Assembly: GCF_004340685.1 (NCBI RefSeq) | Contig: NZ_SLUN01000023.1 | Span: forward strand, 1 to 64,000 | DNA from: Hydrogenispora ethanolica | Lineage (GTDB): Bacteria; Bacillota; UBA4882; UBA8346 | DNA: 64,000 nucleotides | Reading direction: 5' to 3' | Part shown: positions 36,000 to 45,262 of the stretch, piece by piece | Numbering within the stretch: the first letter of the stretch is position 1 | How the letters are laid out: every line of letters starts with the position of its first letter | Notes under the pieces: generated by a model | What the model was told of the DNA's origin: nothing | What the model saw: only the letters and a program-made list of their open reading frames with translations | Database searches by the model: none | Made by a program: the position numbers and the translations under genes

Positions 36000-37442
36000 C
36001 TATGCACTGGGGAAAACATTATGAAAGATCACGCTTTTCAGCTCGGTCATTTCTTCGATGGTATGATGGATCCCCTCCCGCCCTTTGCCGCTCAGCTTGA
36101 CGCCGCCGAAGGGCAGGTTGGCGGCGCGCAAGGCGCCGGTCCAGTTGACCACCACTCCCCCCGCTTGGAGTCTCATGGCAAAATCGATGGCGCGCGAGAT
36201 ATCCCGGGTGAAGATTCCCGCCTGCAACCCATAAGCGCTGTCATTAGCGAGTTGCAACGCTTCCGCCTCGGTCCGGAAACCGATCAGCGGCACCACCGGC
36301 CCGAATACTTCTTCTCGAAACACGGCCATCTCCCGCGTGACAGCGCTCAGAACGGTCGGACTGTAAAAATTGCCGTTGCGGCTGGCGCCGAGCAATACCC
36401 GGGCGCCTTGGGCGATCGTCCGGTTTACAATCTCCTCGACTTCCTTCGCGGCGGTCTCATGAATCAGCGGTCCGACATCCGTCGCCGGATCCAGCGCGTC
36501 GCCGACTGTCAACTGCGATGCCCGCCGGAGCAACAATTGGGTGAACTGCTCGCGAACCTCCTCTTGGATCAGAACCCGCTTGACCGCGCAGCAGATCTGA
36601 CCGTTGCCCCGGGCCAGTCTCCCCAGGACAACCGCTTCGGCTGCTTTCTCCAGATCGGCGTCGGCGAAGACCACGCTGACGTCGTTTCCTCCCAGTTCCA
36701 TCGTGACCCGCTTAATGGTCTGGGCCGCCAGTTCACTGACGCGCTGTCCGGTACGGGTACTGGCGGTGATGGTAATCAGATCCACCACCGGGCTGCTGGC
36801 CAGGGCTTCCCCGACCACCGAGCCGGGCCCGGTAATCATTTGAAAACCATCGGCCGGCACTCCCGCTGCGAGCATGAGTTCGGCGATGCGCAGCAACGTC
36901 AACGGGCACGCCTCCGGAGGCTTGACGATCAGCGCATTGCCGGCGGCCAGCGCCGGAGCGGCTTTATGCGCGAATAACTCCACCGGATAATTGAAAGGGA
37001 CGATCGCCGCCACCACCCCAATGGGCTGGCGGACAGTATATGAAAAATGGCGCTCGTTGCCGGGCTGCGCGTCCATGGGGATCACTTCGCCGATGATCCG
37101 TTTCGCTTCTTCGGCGAAACCTTCGAAGATGTAGGCCGTGCATTGAATCTCTTCGCTGGTCTGCCGCAACGGTTTGCCGTTCTCCCTCGCCAGCAAGGCG
37201 GCCAGTTCCGTCTGGTTCTCCCATATCAACTCCGAAGACCTCTTTAGCATTTGATACCGCTGATATGAGGAGAGTCCTCTCATAACCGTTTTTCCGGCAT
37301 CGGCCGCTTTTAATGAATTCTCTACATCCTCCGCTGTCGCCAGCGGAACGGAATCAATGGCTTCGCCCGTCGAGGGATTGATCACATTCCGGCGTCTTCC
37401 GTCCGAAGCCTCGCACCATTTGCCTCCCATCAGTATCTTCAT
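36000..37442 (-). CDS. NAD(P)-dependent aldehyde dehydrogenase
   Basis: 480 residues, standard ALDH length. ATG at 37442 follows AGGAGGTTCGGTTG. Catalytic Glu in TMELGGNDVSVVF and Cys in GNGQICCAVKR; cofactor-binding FNYPVELFAHKAAPALAAGN; C-terminal PFGGVKLSGKGREG. Resembles lactaldehyde, glycolaldehyde or succinate-semialdehyde dehydrogenases. As first gene of a ribose-type ABC operon it may oxidise an aldehyde made from the imported sugar (for example lactaldehyde from a deoxysugar), but no other catabolic enzyme is in the operon. Confidence 0.9.
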   Translation of the reverse strand: MKILMGGKWCEASDGRRRNVINPSTGEAIDSVPLATAEDVENSLKAADAGKTVMRGLSSYQRYQMLKRSSELIWENQTELAALLARENGKPLRQTSEEIQCTAYIFEGFAEEAKRIIGEVIPMDAQPGNERHFSYTVRQPIGVVAAIVPFNYPVELFAHKAAPALAAGNALIVKPPEACPLTLLRIAELMLAAGVPADGFQMITGPGSVVGEALASSPVVDLITITASTRTGQRVSELAAQTIKRVTMELGGNDVSVVFADADLEKAAEAVVLGRLARGNGQICCAVKRVLIQEEVREQFTQLLLRRASQLTVGDALDPATDVGPLIHETAAKEVEEIVNRTIAQGARVLLGASRNGNFYSPTVLSAVTREMAVFREEVFGPVVPLIGFRTEAEALQLANDSAYGLQAGIFTRDISRAIDFAMRLQAGGVVVNWTGALRAANLPFGGVKLSGKGREGIHHTIEEMTELKSVIFHNVFPSA

Positions 37443-37458
37443 CAACCGAACCTCCTAT

Positions 37459-37472
37459 TGTATACGTATACA
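37459..37472. promoter_or_regulatory. LacI-type operator next to the aldehyde dehydrogenase start
   Basis: Perfect palindrome TGTATACGTATACA with central CG, five bases before the ribosome binding site on the minus strand. A one-mismatch-per-arm relative, TGTATACGATTACA, is at 37708-37721, some 250 bases upstream, so looping between the two is possible. The intervening DNA is AT-rich and should hold the promoter. Confidence 0.65.
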
Positions 37473-37707
37473 TTACAATATATGTATTCGCTTGACCGAA
37501 TTTTTTTCCTGCTAATTCTAAAAAATTATGAAAATTTTGTAATAATTTTGGGACATTACGGACTTGATATTCTGAAAAAACGGGCGGAATTATGTTTTAA
37601 TGGGGAAAAACCGAATCAATTATAATTTCAATTTTGAGGGTCAGTCTTTGATAAAATCAGAACTACCTTAGTCTTGCACCTCCGGATAGATAATGCCGCA
37701 AAGCGTC

Positions 37708-37721
37708 TGTATACGATTACA
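37708..37721. promoter_or_regulatory. Second, weaker LacI-type operator
   Basis: TGTATACGATTACA, related to the perfect site at 37459-37472. It touches the 3' end of the LacI-family gene. Confidence 0.45.
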
Positions 37722-38733
37722 TTGATGGCGAATGCTTGGGCTGAGCGCAAGATGAACGGATTTGAAGCGCCGTTGGCAAGACCACCTGCCGGACCGGTCG
37801 CTCCGAATTTCCGGTCAGGCGCTCGAATAACATTTCCGCGGCGCTCCTCCCCATCTCCGAGGTAGGGCGGTTAATCAAGGTGATCGGCGGCGAAAGATAT
37901 CCGGCCAGTGAAAAATCGTCAAATCCCAGCAAAGAAACGTCTTTGGGAATCGCCATTCTGGCATCGGCCAATGCTTTATAAGCCCCCATCGTCATTAGGT
38001 TGTTCGCCGCAAAAATCGCAGTCGGCGGGGCGGGGAGCCGCATCAGTTCCTGGGCGCCCAAATATCCGCCTTCTTCGATGGCATTGCCGTTCACGATATA
38101 TTCCTCGAGGACTTCCAGACCCGCTTCCTGCATGGCCAGGCGATAGCCGTTCAAGCGTTCTTCGCCCAGTGAAATATCGGTCGGCACATGGATAATGGCG
38201 ATCCTGGCGTGCCCGAGCCGTTTTAGATACTCAATTCCTTGGGCGACCCCTCCGGCGTTGTCAATGGTCACACTGTCGTATTCCCCGCCGGTCGTCAAAC
38301 GGTCGATCAGAACCACCGGAATGTTCATCGCTTGAAACTTGGCCAGTTGCTCGCTGTCCCGGGTGACCAAGATAGCCAACAATCCATCGACCCGTTGTTT
38401 GAGGAGCGTTTCCAGGGCGGCTTCCTCCCGCAACCGGTCCTCACTGGTGTTTTGGATGATCATGTTATACCTGTATTTGGCGCAAACCGCTTCGATGCCC
38501 GAGAGTACCGCCGGAAAGAACGGGTTGGAGATATCCGGCACTAAAAAGCCGATGGTCTTCGTATTGGCCATTTTAAGGCTCCGGGCGATGACATTCTGTA
38601 CATAACCATGCTTGGCGATGACTTCGTTCACCCGTGCCGCCGTCTCCGGGGACACACTGGGATCATGGTTGATCACTCTGGAAACCGTCGCCGATGAAAC
38701 ACCCGCCAGTTTTGCAATCTCGCGCTGATTCAA
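37717..38733 (-). CDS. LacI-family repressor of the ribose-type ABC operon
   Basis: 338 residues, starting at TTG 38733 with GGGAG nine bases upstream. N-terminal REIAKLAGVSSATVSRVINH is the LacI helix-turn-helix, then SLKMANTKTIGFLVPDISNP (hinge and sensor start), ending LLGFDDFSLAGYLSPPITLI. It is encoded immediately upstream of the operon on the same strand; the palindrome TGTATACGTATACA at 37459 is its likely site. Inducer unknown. Confidence 0.9.
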   Translation of the reverse strand: MNQREIAKLAGVSSATVSRVINHDPSVSPETAARVNEVIAKHGYVQNVIARSLKMANTKTIGFLVPDISNPFFPAVLSGIEAVCAKYRYNMIIQNTSEDRLREEAALETLLKQRVDGLLAILVTRDSEQLAKFQAMNIPVVLIDRLTTGGEYDSVTIDNAGGVAQGIEYLKRLGHARIAIIHVPTDISLGEERLNGYRLAMQEAGLEVLEEYIVNGNAIEEGGYLGAQELMRLPAPPTAIFAANNLMTMGAYKALADARMAIPKDVSLLGFDDFSLAGYLSPPITLINRPTSEMGRSAAEMLFERLTGNSERPVRQVVLPTALQIRSSCAQPKHSPSM

Positions 38734-39072
38734 ATGATTACGCTCCCATTCAAGGATTATCGCTCAATCCAACAATCTATTGCAAAATCATATCACATAT
38801 TCAAACGACTATCAATTTTCCTTTGGGCAGCTGAAGCAACTTCCTTGGCTTATCCAGGCCGCGCACGGCTAAGCGTTGTTGAAATGAGTCTTCGGAAAGT
38901 TTGGGAAGCTCCCGGCCGGCCAGCGTTTTTCAGTTGCGAACCGGGTCTCCAATTACTTTCTATTATTTTCCTCCTTTTCCTGCCGAGAACCCCAAATCAG
39001 AAGCGGCGCTCCGATTTTTCCGGCGTCACGGAGCCGATCCCGCATTTCCGGGAACCTTCCCCAAGCGCTTAT
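38734..39072. other. Intergenic region, nothing recognised
   Basis: No ribosome binding site with a credible frame. It should contain the promoter of the LacI-family gene on the minus strand (AT-rich around 38780-38820). Confidence 0.4.
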
Positions 39073-39101
39073 AAAAAAACCTGCACTCATCCGGCAGGTT
39101 C
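39073..39101 (-). terminator. Intrinsic terminator of the nitroreductase gene
   Basis: Minus strand AACCTGC pairs with GCAGGTT and is followed by seven T. Confidence 0.85.
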
Positions 39102-39200
39102 GATCCATTACGAAACGATTAAAATGAAAAGTGTATCGAAAACAATTTTGGTCCATCCCGCGAGAGGATTTGAAATAAGGAACCTCGCGGCGATACTTCC

Positions 39201-39986
39201 CTATTCCTCTTCCCGCCAGGCCCGGAGGATCGCCCGGACCGAGCGGTTCATCTCCAGCATGAAACCGGCGTTGAACTTGCGGACGTACATGTGCTGGCCG
39301 ATATTGGCCGTATCGCCGATGAAAGGCTGATTGTGGAACTCCCGCTCCGCGGTCTCCCGGAACATCGCCGCGAAATCGTCTCCGTTCAGCCTGCGGTAGC
39401 CGTCCCGGTACACGACGGCCTCCATGGGGAAACGGGGAGGCTGGCGCCGCGCCCGTTGCTGTTCGGTCGGATATCCGAAACACACCATCGTAATGGGGAA
39501 GACGTATTGCGGCAGTTGCAACAGCTCGCGGTGGATCTCGTAGTTCTCCATAATATCCCCGATATAACAGGAGCCGAGCCCATGGGACTCGGCGGCCACC
39601 ACCGCCGTCTGGGCCGCAATCAACGCGTCGCAACAGGCCAGAAAGAGATCGCCCTCCGCCGGCCGGCGCATGGCTTGGCCCTTGGCCGCGCAGTATTCGG
39701 GGACCCCGCAATGCTCAAAATAATCGAACCAGCGTTGGTAATCGGCCAGAAAAAGCAGCACCCACGGCGCCGCGGCGATAAAAGGCTGATGATCGCAGGT
39801 CTCCGCCAAACGCTCCTTGAGCGGCTGCGCCGCGATCTCGATCACCGAATACAACATCATGTTCCCCGCGGTGGGCGCGCGAAGCACCGCCCGGAGGATC
39901 TCCTCCCGCACCGCGGCGGGGATCGGCCGTTCCTGATACGCCCGGACCGAACGCCGGTCGAGCAACGTCGTCATCATGGGATTCAC
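39201..39986 (-). CDS. Nitroreductase family flavoprotein
   Basis: 261 residues, FMN-dependent NAD(P)H oxidoreductase fold. GTG at 39986 is 10 bases after GGAAG; ATG 39977 is an alternative. RRSVRAYQERPIPAAVREEI is the N-terminal FMN phosphate-binding block and APTAGNMMLYSVIEI follows it. AAESHGLGSCYIGDI contacts the flavin and MVCFGYP is the usual beta strand. Physiological acceptor unknown. A C-terminal extension of about 50 residues (NQPFIGDTANIGQHMYVRKF) belongs to the longer NfsA-like/BluB-unrelated subgroup. Confidence 0.85.
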   Translation of the reverse strand: MNPMMTTLLDRRSVRAYQERPIPAAVREEILRAVLRAPTAGNMMLYSVIEIAAQPLKERLAETCDHQPFIAAAPWVLLFLADYQRWFDYFEHCGVPEYCAAKGQAMRRPAEGDLFLACCDALIAAQTAVVAAESHGLGSCYIGDIMENYEIHRELLQLPQYVFPITMVCFGYPTEQQRARRQPPRFPMEAVVYRDGYRRLNGDDFAAMFRETAEREFHNQPFIGDTANIGQHMYVRKFNAGFMLEMNRSVRAILRAWREEE

Positions 39987-40064
39987 CGCTGATCGCTTCC
40001 TTTCCTACAGCCTCTCCCAAGGCCGTTCTCGTGCTACGCCTTCGTAAAGCCGGACCCGGCCGGA

Positions 40065-40526
40065 TTAACCGGCATCGCCCAGATAAACCGGACCCAACAG
40101 CACCCCGTCCTCCATGAGCAGTTTCTTCAGGGCTTGCGGATAGAGCCGGACTTTGCCGAATTCGTTCAGGGCCAGCCAGGCGATGCCGGTCTGATAGCTG
40201 TCGGGCACTGCCCCGTTTTGCGGCATCGCGCCCGGCCGCAAGGCGCATTCGTACATGAACTCGATCTGGTGCAGATCGCCGTCCCACTCCGCGAACTCAT
40301 GGTTCTTGCCGATATACTCCCGGATGTAGCGCAGATCGCCGATCTCGATCTCGGCCCCGATCTCTTCCCGGCATTCGCGGCGCAGGGCTTCGTGCAAGGT
40401 TTCGAACGGCTCCTGGCCACCGCCGGGCAGCAAATAAAAATCGCCCCACGCGTCCCGATTCTTGGTGCACAGCAGTTTGCCGTCTTGAATAATGATGGCC
40501 TTGGCAGAATTGCGAAGTCCACGCAT
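40065..40526 (-). CDS. Nudix hydrolase
   Basis: About 153 residues. ATG at 40526 is ten bases after GGAG; the GTG at 40535 is too close. Nudix box: GGGQEPFETLHEALRRECRE followed by EIG, with all metal-binding Glu. KAIIIQDGKLLCTKNRDAWG precedes it. Substrate unknown. It precedes the nitroreductase gene by about 80 bases; co-transcription is possible. Confidence 0.85.
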   Translation of the reverse strand: MRGLRNSAKAIIIQDGKLLCTKNRDAWGDFYLLPGGGQEPFETLHEALRRECREEIGAEIEIGDLRYIREYIGKNHEFAEWDGDLHQIEFMYECALRPGAMPQNGAVPDSYQTGIAWLALNEFGKVRLYPQALKKLLMEDGVLLGPVYLGDAG

Positions 40527-40585
40527 GATGATCACTCTCCCTTTCCGTCGCCGCCTCTTCTCGAATCGCGGCGTTGCTTGCCGGA

Positions 40586-41554
40586 TTACGGCAACTCCAG
40601 GGCGGACCGGCCGGGAATCCCCGCCAGCGAATCGGCGGCCCGCACCGCCCGTAGCACCGCCTGCTCCATGGCCTGGGCCGCCAACAATCCGACCACGCTG
40701 ATATCGGCTTCGAGCATGCCGGTACCGATGGCAAAAACCGTATCGCCATCATACAGGGTGTGCGCCGGCCGGATGGTCCGGCCGTACCCGTTGTGGGCCA
40801 TCCCGGCGACCTTAGCGGCTTGCGCCTTGTTCAGGATGGCATTGGTGGCCACCACCCCGATGGTGGTGTTGCCGCAGAAAGGATTGGGTTTCCGCTCATA
40901 CTGGCCGATCATCACCTGTTCCGTCCCGATGAAACTCCGCCTGTCGTCGGCCAGCGCCCCGGCAACGATCCGGCCGCTCGCCGGATCGACCACGTCGCCC
41001 AGGCAGTTCACGGCCACCAGGGCCCCCACCATGAGCTCGCCGGCCCGGTAGGCCACGCTGCCGACGCCGCCTTTCATGGCGAAATTCATGCCCCGGATCT
41101 TGCCCACCGTAGCGCCGGTTCCCGCTCCGACGCTGCCCTGCGGACAATCGTCGGCGCTCGCCTGCAGGCAGGCCTGATAACCCATGGCCGCGTCCGGCCG
41201 GACCCGGAAATCGCCGCAGGCCAGATCGAACAGGACCGCGCCGGCCACGATCGGCACCCGGGTCACCTGGACATCGAAGCCGATCCCCCGCTCCTCCAGA
41301 TAACGCATGATCCCTCCGGCCGCATCGAGGCCGAAGGCGCTGCCGCCGGTCAGGAGCACCGCATGAACCCGGTCGACCAGATTCAAGGGATTTAACAGAT
41401 CCGTCTCCCGCGTCCCGGGCGCTCCGCCCCGCACGTCGACGCCGGCCACGGCTCCCGCCTCGCAGAGTACTACCGTACAGCCGGTGGCGGCCTTCCGATC
41501 CTGCGCATGCCCGACCTTGATACCGGGGATCGCGGTAAACTGGATGGTTTCCAT
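40586..41554 (-). CDS. P1 (DmpA/S58) family peptidase
   Basis: About 322 residues. ATG at 41554 follows GGAG (11 bases); GTG 41566 overlaps the binding site. Self-cleaving N-terminal nucleophile aminopeptidase: the processing site lies before the Thr of CGNTTIGVVATNAIL (about residue 240), splitting the protein into two chains. LLTGGSAFGLDAAGGIMRYL and VGAGTGATVGKI are characteristic. Members cleave N-terminal residues, beta-peptides or D-amino-acid amides. It lies 39 bases after azlD, possibly in one transcript with the branched-chain exporter, which may hint at peptide-derived amino acids. Confidence 0.88.
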   Translation of the reverse strand: METIQFTAIPGIKVGHAQDRKAATGCTVVLCEAGAVAGVDVRGGAPGTRETDLLNPLNLVDRVHAVLLTGGSAFGLDAAGGIMRYLEERGIGFDVQVTRVPIVAGAVLFDLACGDFRVRPDAAMGYQACLQASADDCPQGSVGAGTGATVGKIRGMNFAMKGGVGSVAYRAGELMVGALVAVNCLGDVVDPASGRIVAGALADDRRSFIGTEQVMIGQYERKPNPFCGNTTIGVVATNAILNKAQAAKVAGMAHNGYGRTIRPAHTLYDGDTVFAIGTGMLEADISVVGLLAAQAMEQAVLRAVRAADSLAGIPGRSALELP

Positions 41555-41593
41555 GAAATCTTTCACTCCGTTACAGTTCCGATTTTTCGCAGT

Positions 41594-41902
41594 TTATCCC
41601 ACTTGCAGCCACAACATGAGAAAGGCGACTCCCACTCCGGAGGCCACCGCCGGGATCAGACCTCCCCCCAGCCAGGCGCAGAGCCCGGACGCGGCCAGCC
41701 CGAGCGATGCCGCCAGCGGATGGCCGGGAATGGCCTGAAAGGCGCCGGGGATGATTAGGGCTCCCAACGCGGTATATGGAATATATAACAAAAAGCGGCG
41801 GACGAAGGGCGGCAGCTTCCGGTCCGAAAGCGACAGCAACGGTATCAGGCGGGGTAGATAGGTGACTGCCGTCATCCCCGCCACCAGTAAGAAAAGCTTC
41901 AC
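41594..41902 (-). CDS. azlD: Branched-chain amino acid exporter small subunit, AzlD type
   Basis: 102 residues with four hydrophobic segments; membrane partner of AzlC. ATG at 41902 overlaps the azlC stop by four bases (ATGA). TYLPRLIPLLSLSDRKLPPF is the family's N-terminal signature. Homologues export leucine, isoleucine, valine or analogues (BrnE). No transcriptional regulator of the pair is next to it. Confidence 0.9.
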   Translation of the reverse strand: MKLFLLVAGMTAVTYLPRLIPLLSLSDRKLPPFVRRFLLYIPYTALGALIIPGAFQAIPGHPLAASLGLAASGLCAWLGGGLIPAVASGVGVAFLMLWLQVG

Positions 41903-42618
41903 GCCCGTTCCTCCTCCATTTCATCCTCTTTTCGGAAAGCGGCTCCCAGGCACGCCGCGATCAGCATGGCCGCCACCAGATTCCAGCCGCCGGACAGCAG
42001 ATTCGCCATGCCCAACAGGGCGTTGATGAGTCCCGCTCCCAACGCTAGGGCGGCGATGGACCGGGCTTTTTTACACTGGGGAATCAACAACGCCACAAAC
42101 ATCGCATACAAGCCAATTCCCAAACTGGCTTGGACCAACGGCGGCAGGATCCCCCCGATCAGATAGCCGACCGCGGTGCCGCTGACCCAACCGCTGTACG
42201 CGGTTACCTCCAAGGCCAGCAAGTATGGGATGGTCAGGCCACCCTCCTGGGTGGCGGCCACCGCGAAGGTTTCGTCCGTGACTCCGAAAGCCACCAGCGG
42301 CAAGAAACGGCGGTTTCTTCCCTCTAACCGGGCAGCCAGCGAAGCGCTCATTAACAAGTGCCTGAAGTTCAGCAGCAACGTGGCGATGATGATCTCCCCT
42401 ATCGCCACCCCGGTCTTCAACAGGTTCAATGCCATGAACTGGCTGGCTCCGGCAAAAACAAAGACCGAAAAGGAGAGGCTCCCGCCGAAGGTCAGCGTGG
42501 CGGATTTGGCCAGCAGTCCGAAGGCTATTGCAATTGGAAAGTACCCGACCAGGATCGGAAAGCCGGTCCGGAACCCGTCCCCGGCGTGAAGTCCGGGGGC
42601 TGATGATTCTTTGCTCAC
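41899..42618 (-). CDS. azlC: Branched-chain amino acid exporter large subunit, AzlC type
   Basis: About 239 residues with seven to eight helices. GTG at 42618 follows AAGGAGGACATTG. GFPILVGYFPIAIAFGLLAK and FVFAGASQFMALNLL are characteristic; LNFRHLLMSASLA and FGVTDETFAVAA follow. Acts with AzlD. The upstream region 42619-42867 should carry its promoter. Confidence 0.9.
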   Translation of the reverse strand: MSKESSAPGLHAGDGFRTGFPILVGYFPIAIAFGLLAKSATLTFGGSLSFSVFVFAGASQFMALNLLKTGVAIGEIIIATLLLNFRHLLMSASLAARLEGRNRRFLPLVAFGVTDETFAVAATQEGGLTIPYLLALEVTAYSGWVSGTAVGYLIGGILPPLVQASLGIGLYAMFVALLIPQCKKARSIAALALGAGLINALLGMANLLSGGWNLVAAMLIAACLGAAFRKEDEMEEERA

Positions 42619-42867
42619 CAATGTCCTCCTTGCATTCAAAAAGTCGAAGCGCTCCCGAACCGGGGCTGCCGTACGCCGGCAGGAGCGGCTGGCTTTGACC
42701 GGCCTGGATCATGTCTAACATGATTTATCATAGCAAACCGGTTTGGGTTTTACAACCGGAACCGGGAGTATCTCGTCATTGTAACATTTTTGTAGGGATT
42801 GGCCACGATTTTTTCGGCTCATCTTTACGGAAGGTCGAAATTTGTTTGCCTTTCAGCACAAAATCTA
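42619..42867. other. Divergent control region between azlC and the aguA leader
   Basis: No gene. Contains the small palindrome CATGTCTAACATG near 42712-42724 on the azlC side. AT-rich towards the aguA promoter. Confidence 0.35.
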
Positions 42868-42896
42868 TTGTCGTTCGGGTAATTTCTGTTTAAAAT
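42868..42896 (+). promoter_or_regulatory. Promoter preceding the triple 130-bp repeat and aguA
   Basis: TTGTCG (42868-42873), 17-base spacer, TAAAAT (42891-42896). Transcription would start near 42903, putting all three repeat units in the aguA leader. Confidence 0.55.
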
Positions 42897-42911
42897 AAAA
42901 CCAGCTCTTTT

Positions 42912-43299
42912 AAAAGCCATGTGATAAAGTCCTCAAATTCGGAAATCATCCTTTCAATGGACTAAAAAACGACTTTATCACTTGCTTTTCTGAGCTTTTG
43001 TGTTCACCCTGACCTTCGGACAGGGTTTTTCACAACGCTTTTAAAAGCCATGGGGTAAAGTCTTTCGAAACGGAAGTCAGCTTGAAAAAAGATTTAAAAC
43101 GACTTTATCACTTGCTTTTCTGAGCTTTTGTGTTCACCCTGACCTTCGGGCAGGGTTTATCACAACGCTTTAAAAGCCATGGGATGAAGTCTTGGGAACC
43201 GGAAATCAGCTTGCTAAAGGGATAAAACGATTATCCCTTGCTTCCCTGAGCTTTTGTGCTCACCCTGGCCTTCGGACAGGGTTTATCACAACGCTATTA
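42912..43299. repeat. 130-bp palindromic repeat, three tandem units (reverse orientation)
   Basis: Units 42912-43042, 43043-43171 and 43172-43299, in the opposite orientation to 30421-30680. Each starts AAAAGCCATG and ends ACGCTTTTA-like. The conserved blocks are GACTTTATCACTTGC, CTGAGCTTTTGTG and TTCACCCTG...CAGGGTTTATCACAACGC. The first unit's loop matches the copy at 46158; the second matches the copies at 30421; the third is more diverged (ATGAAGTC for ATAAAGTC, ATTATCCCTTGC). Ends 17 bases before the aguA start. Confidence 0.9.
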
Positions 43300-43316
43300 A
43301 TGAACGAGGTGCATGA

Positions 43317-44360
43317 ATGAATCCGACCGACTACGGCTTTTATATGCCGCCCGAATGGGCGCCCCACAGCCGGACGATCATGGAGTGGCCCACCCCGGAC
43401 GCGGGCTGGCCCGAACCCTTCCCGGCGATCCTGCCCGCTTATACGGAAGTGGTCCGAACCATCGCCCAATTTGAGCCGGTGACGCTGATCGCCAATCCGG
43501 AGCTTCTGGCCGAGGCGCGAGTGCATTGCGGGGAGTTCGCCGCCGTTTTGCCGCTAGAGCACAATGATTCCTGGGCTCGCGACAACGGCCCAACCTTTGT
43601 GGTGAACGGACAAGGCCAAATTGCCGGGATTAACTGGATTTTTAACGCCTGGGGCGGCAAGTTCCCGTTCGAAAAAGACAACCGGATCGCGCCGCGGCTG
43701 TTGGCCCACTTCGGCGTGGCTTGTTTCGACGCGCCGCTGGTAATGGAAGGCGGCTCGCTGCACGTGGACGGGGAAGGAACCTTGCTGACCACCGAGGAAT
43801 GCCTGCTCAATCCGAACCGCAATCCCCAGCTGACCCGCTCCCAAATCGAAGACTACCTGGGGAAATATCTCGGCGTCGGGCGGGTGATCTGGCTGAAAAA
43901 CGGCTGGGTCGGCGACGATACCGACGGCCACGTCGACAATGTGGCCTGCTTTGCCGCACCCGGCAAGGTGATTGCCCAAGTCTGCTCCGATCCCGGTGAT
44001 CCCAACTTCGCCGTCTCCCAGGAAAACCTGGCGCGCTTGCGGGCGGCAACCGACGCCCGGGGCCGCTCCCTGGAGATCGTCACCATTGAACAACCGCCGG
44101 CCACCGTTTATGACGGCGTCCGTTTGACCTTGAGTTACTTGAATTTTTACTTCGTGAACGGCGGAATCGTCCTGCCGGTCTTCGCTTCCCCCCGGACCGA
44201 CCGGGCGGCCATCGCTACCTTGACTCGGCTCTTCCCGGAACGGCGGATCGCCAACGTGGACGGACTGGTGGTCGCCAGAGGCGGCGGAAACGTCCATTGC
44301 CTGACGCAACAGATGCCGCTGGGCCAGCCGGCCCGGTTGGATATTCGCAAATCGCTTTGA
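43317..44360 (+). CDS. aguA: Agmatine deiminase
   Basis: Converts agmatine to N-carbamoylputrescine and ammonia in the cytoplasm. 347 residues, as usual. ATG at 43317 follows GAGGTGCATGA. Peptidyl-arginine-deiminase fold with catalytic Cys in GGGNVHCLTQQMPLG, His in DDTDGHVDNVACF, and the Asp/Arg of HNDSWARDNGPTF. First gene of a two-gene operon with aguB (13-base gap), behind a long leader made of three 130-bp repeats. Arginine decarboxylase, which would make agmatine, is not in the window. Confidence 0.95.
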   Translation: MNPTDYGFYMPPEWAPHSRTIMEWPTPDAGWPEPFPAILPAYTEVVRTIAQFEPVTLIANPELLAEARVHCGEFAAVLPLEHNDSWARDNGPTFVVNGQGQIAGINWIFNAWGGKFPFEKDNRIAPRLLAHFGVACFDAPLVMEGGSLHVDGEGTLLTTEECLLNPNRNPQLTRSQIEDYLGKYLGVGRVIWLKNGWVGDDTDGHVDNVACFAAPGKVIAQVCSDPGDPNFAVSQENLARLRAATDARGRSLEIVTIEQPPATVYDGVRLTLSYLNFYFVNGGIVLPVFASPRTDRAAIATLTRLFPERRIANVDGLVVARGGGNVHCLTQQMPLGQPARLDIRKSL

Positions 44361-44373
44361 TGGGGGTAAACCA

Positions 44374-45234
44374 ATGCGCAACATTGTCGTCGCAGCGACG
44401 CAGATGAGCTGCTCCTGGAACATTGAGGAAAATATCGCCAAAGCCGAGCGGATGGTCAGAGAGGCCGCCGGTTCCGGAGGCCAGGTCATCTTGCTGCAGG
44501 AGCTTTTTGAAACTCCTTACTTCTGTCAGGAGAAACTGCCCCAGTATTACCAATACGCCCTGCCGGCCGCCGAGAACAAGGCCCTTGACCACTTCCGGCG
44601 GATCGCCCGGGAACTCCGGGTGGTGCTGCCAATCAGCTTTTATGAGCGGGACGGAGCCTCCCGCTACAATTCCCTGGCGATGATCGACGCCGACGGCAGC
44701 GTCCTCGGCATTTACCGCAAAACCCACATTCCCTGCGGTCCCGGGTATGAGGAGCGGTTTTACTTCGAGCCGGGCGACAGCGGTTTCAAAGTCTGGCAGA
44801 CGCGTTTCGGCAGGATCGGGGTCGGCATCTGCTGGGACCAATGGTTTACCGAGGCCGCCCGCTGCATGGCTTTGCAAGGCGCGGAGCTTTTGATGTACCC
44901 GACTGCCATCGGTTCGGAACCGGACCGGCCGGAAGTCGATTCCAAGACTCATTGGCAGATGGTGATGCGCGGCCATGCCGCCGCCAACATCATGCCGGTG
45001 GTGGCTTCCAACCGGATCGGCAGCGAAACGGTGGGGGGGTCGACCGTTACCTTTTACGGTTCCTCCTTCATCGCCAATGAAATCGGGGTAAAAGTGGCCG
45101 AAGCCGGCCGGAACGAGGAGACGGTGCTGCTCGCGGAGTTTGATCTGGATCAGCTGGCGCAATACCGCGACTACTGGGGGATCTTCAAGGACCGCCGGCC
45201 GGAGATGTACCGGCTGATTAGCGATAATGAATGA
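44374..45234 (+). CDS. aguB: N-carbamoylputrescine amidase
   Basis: Nitrilase-superfamily amidase completing agmatine to putrescine. 286 residues. ATG at 44374 follows GGGGGTAAACCA-type spacing. The Glu-Lys-Cys triad is visible: Glu in LLQELFETPYF, Lys in YRKTHIP, Cys in GVGICWDQWFTEAAR. Putrescine would feed the spermidine synthase encoded at 48970-49797. Terminated by a hairpin that extends into the 3' end of the convergent hydrolase gene. Confidence 0.95.
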   Translation: MRNIVVAATQMSCSWNIEENIAKAERMVREAAGSGGQVILLQELFETPYFCQEKLPQYYQYALPAAENKALDHFRRIARELRVVLPISFYERDGASRYNSLAMIDADGSVLGIYRKTHIPCGPGYEERFYFEPGDSGFKVWQTRFGRIGVGICWDQWFTEAARCMALQGAELLMYPTAIGSEPDRPEVDSKTHWQMVMRGHAAANIMPVVASNRIGSETVGGSTVTFYGSSFIANEIGVKVAEAGRNEETVLLAEFDLDQLAQYRDYWGIFKDRRPEMYRLISDNE

Positions 45235-45239
45235 ATATC

Positions 45240-45262
45240 CCGGCATCCTTAACGGATGCCGG
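45240..45262 (+). terminator. Terminator-like hairpin after aguB
   Basis: CCGGCATCC pairs with GGATGCCGG around TTAAC. The TAA stop of the convergent hydrolase gene falls in the loop. Tail is C/A-rich rather than T-rich on the plus strand, so termination efficiency is uncertain. Confidence 0.5.
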
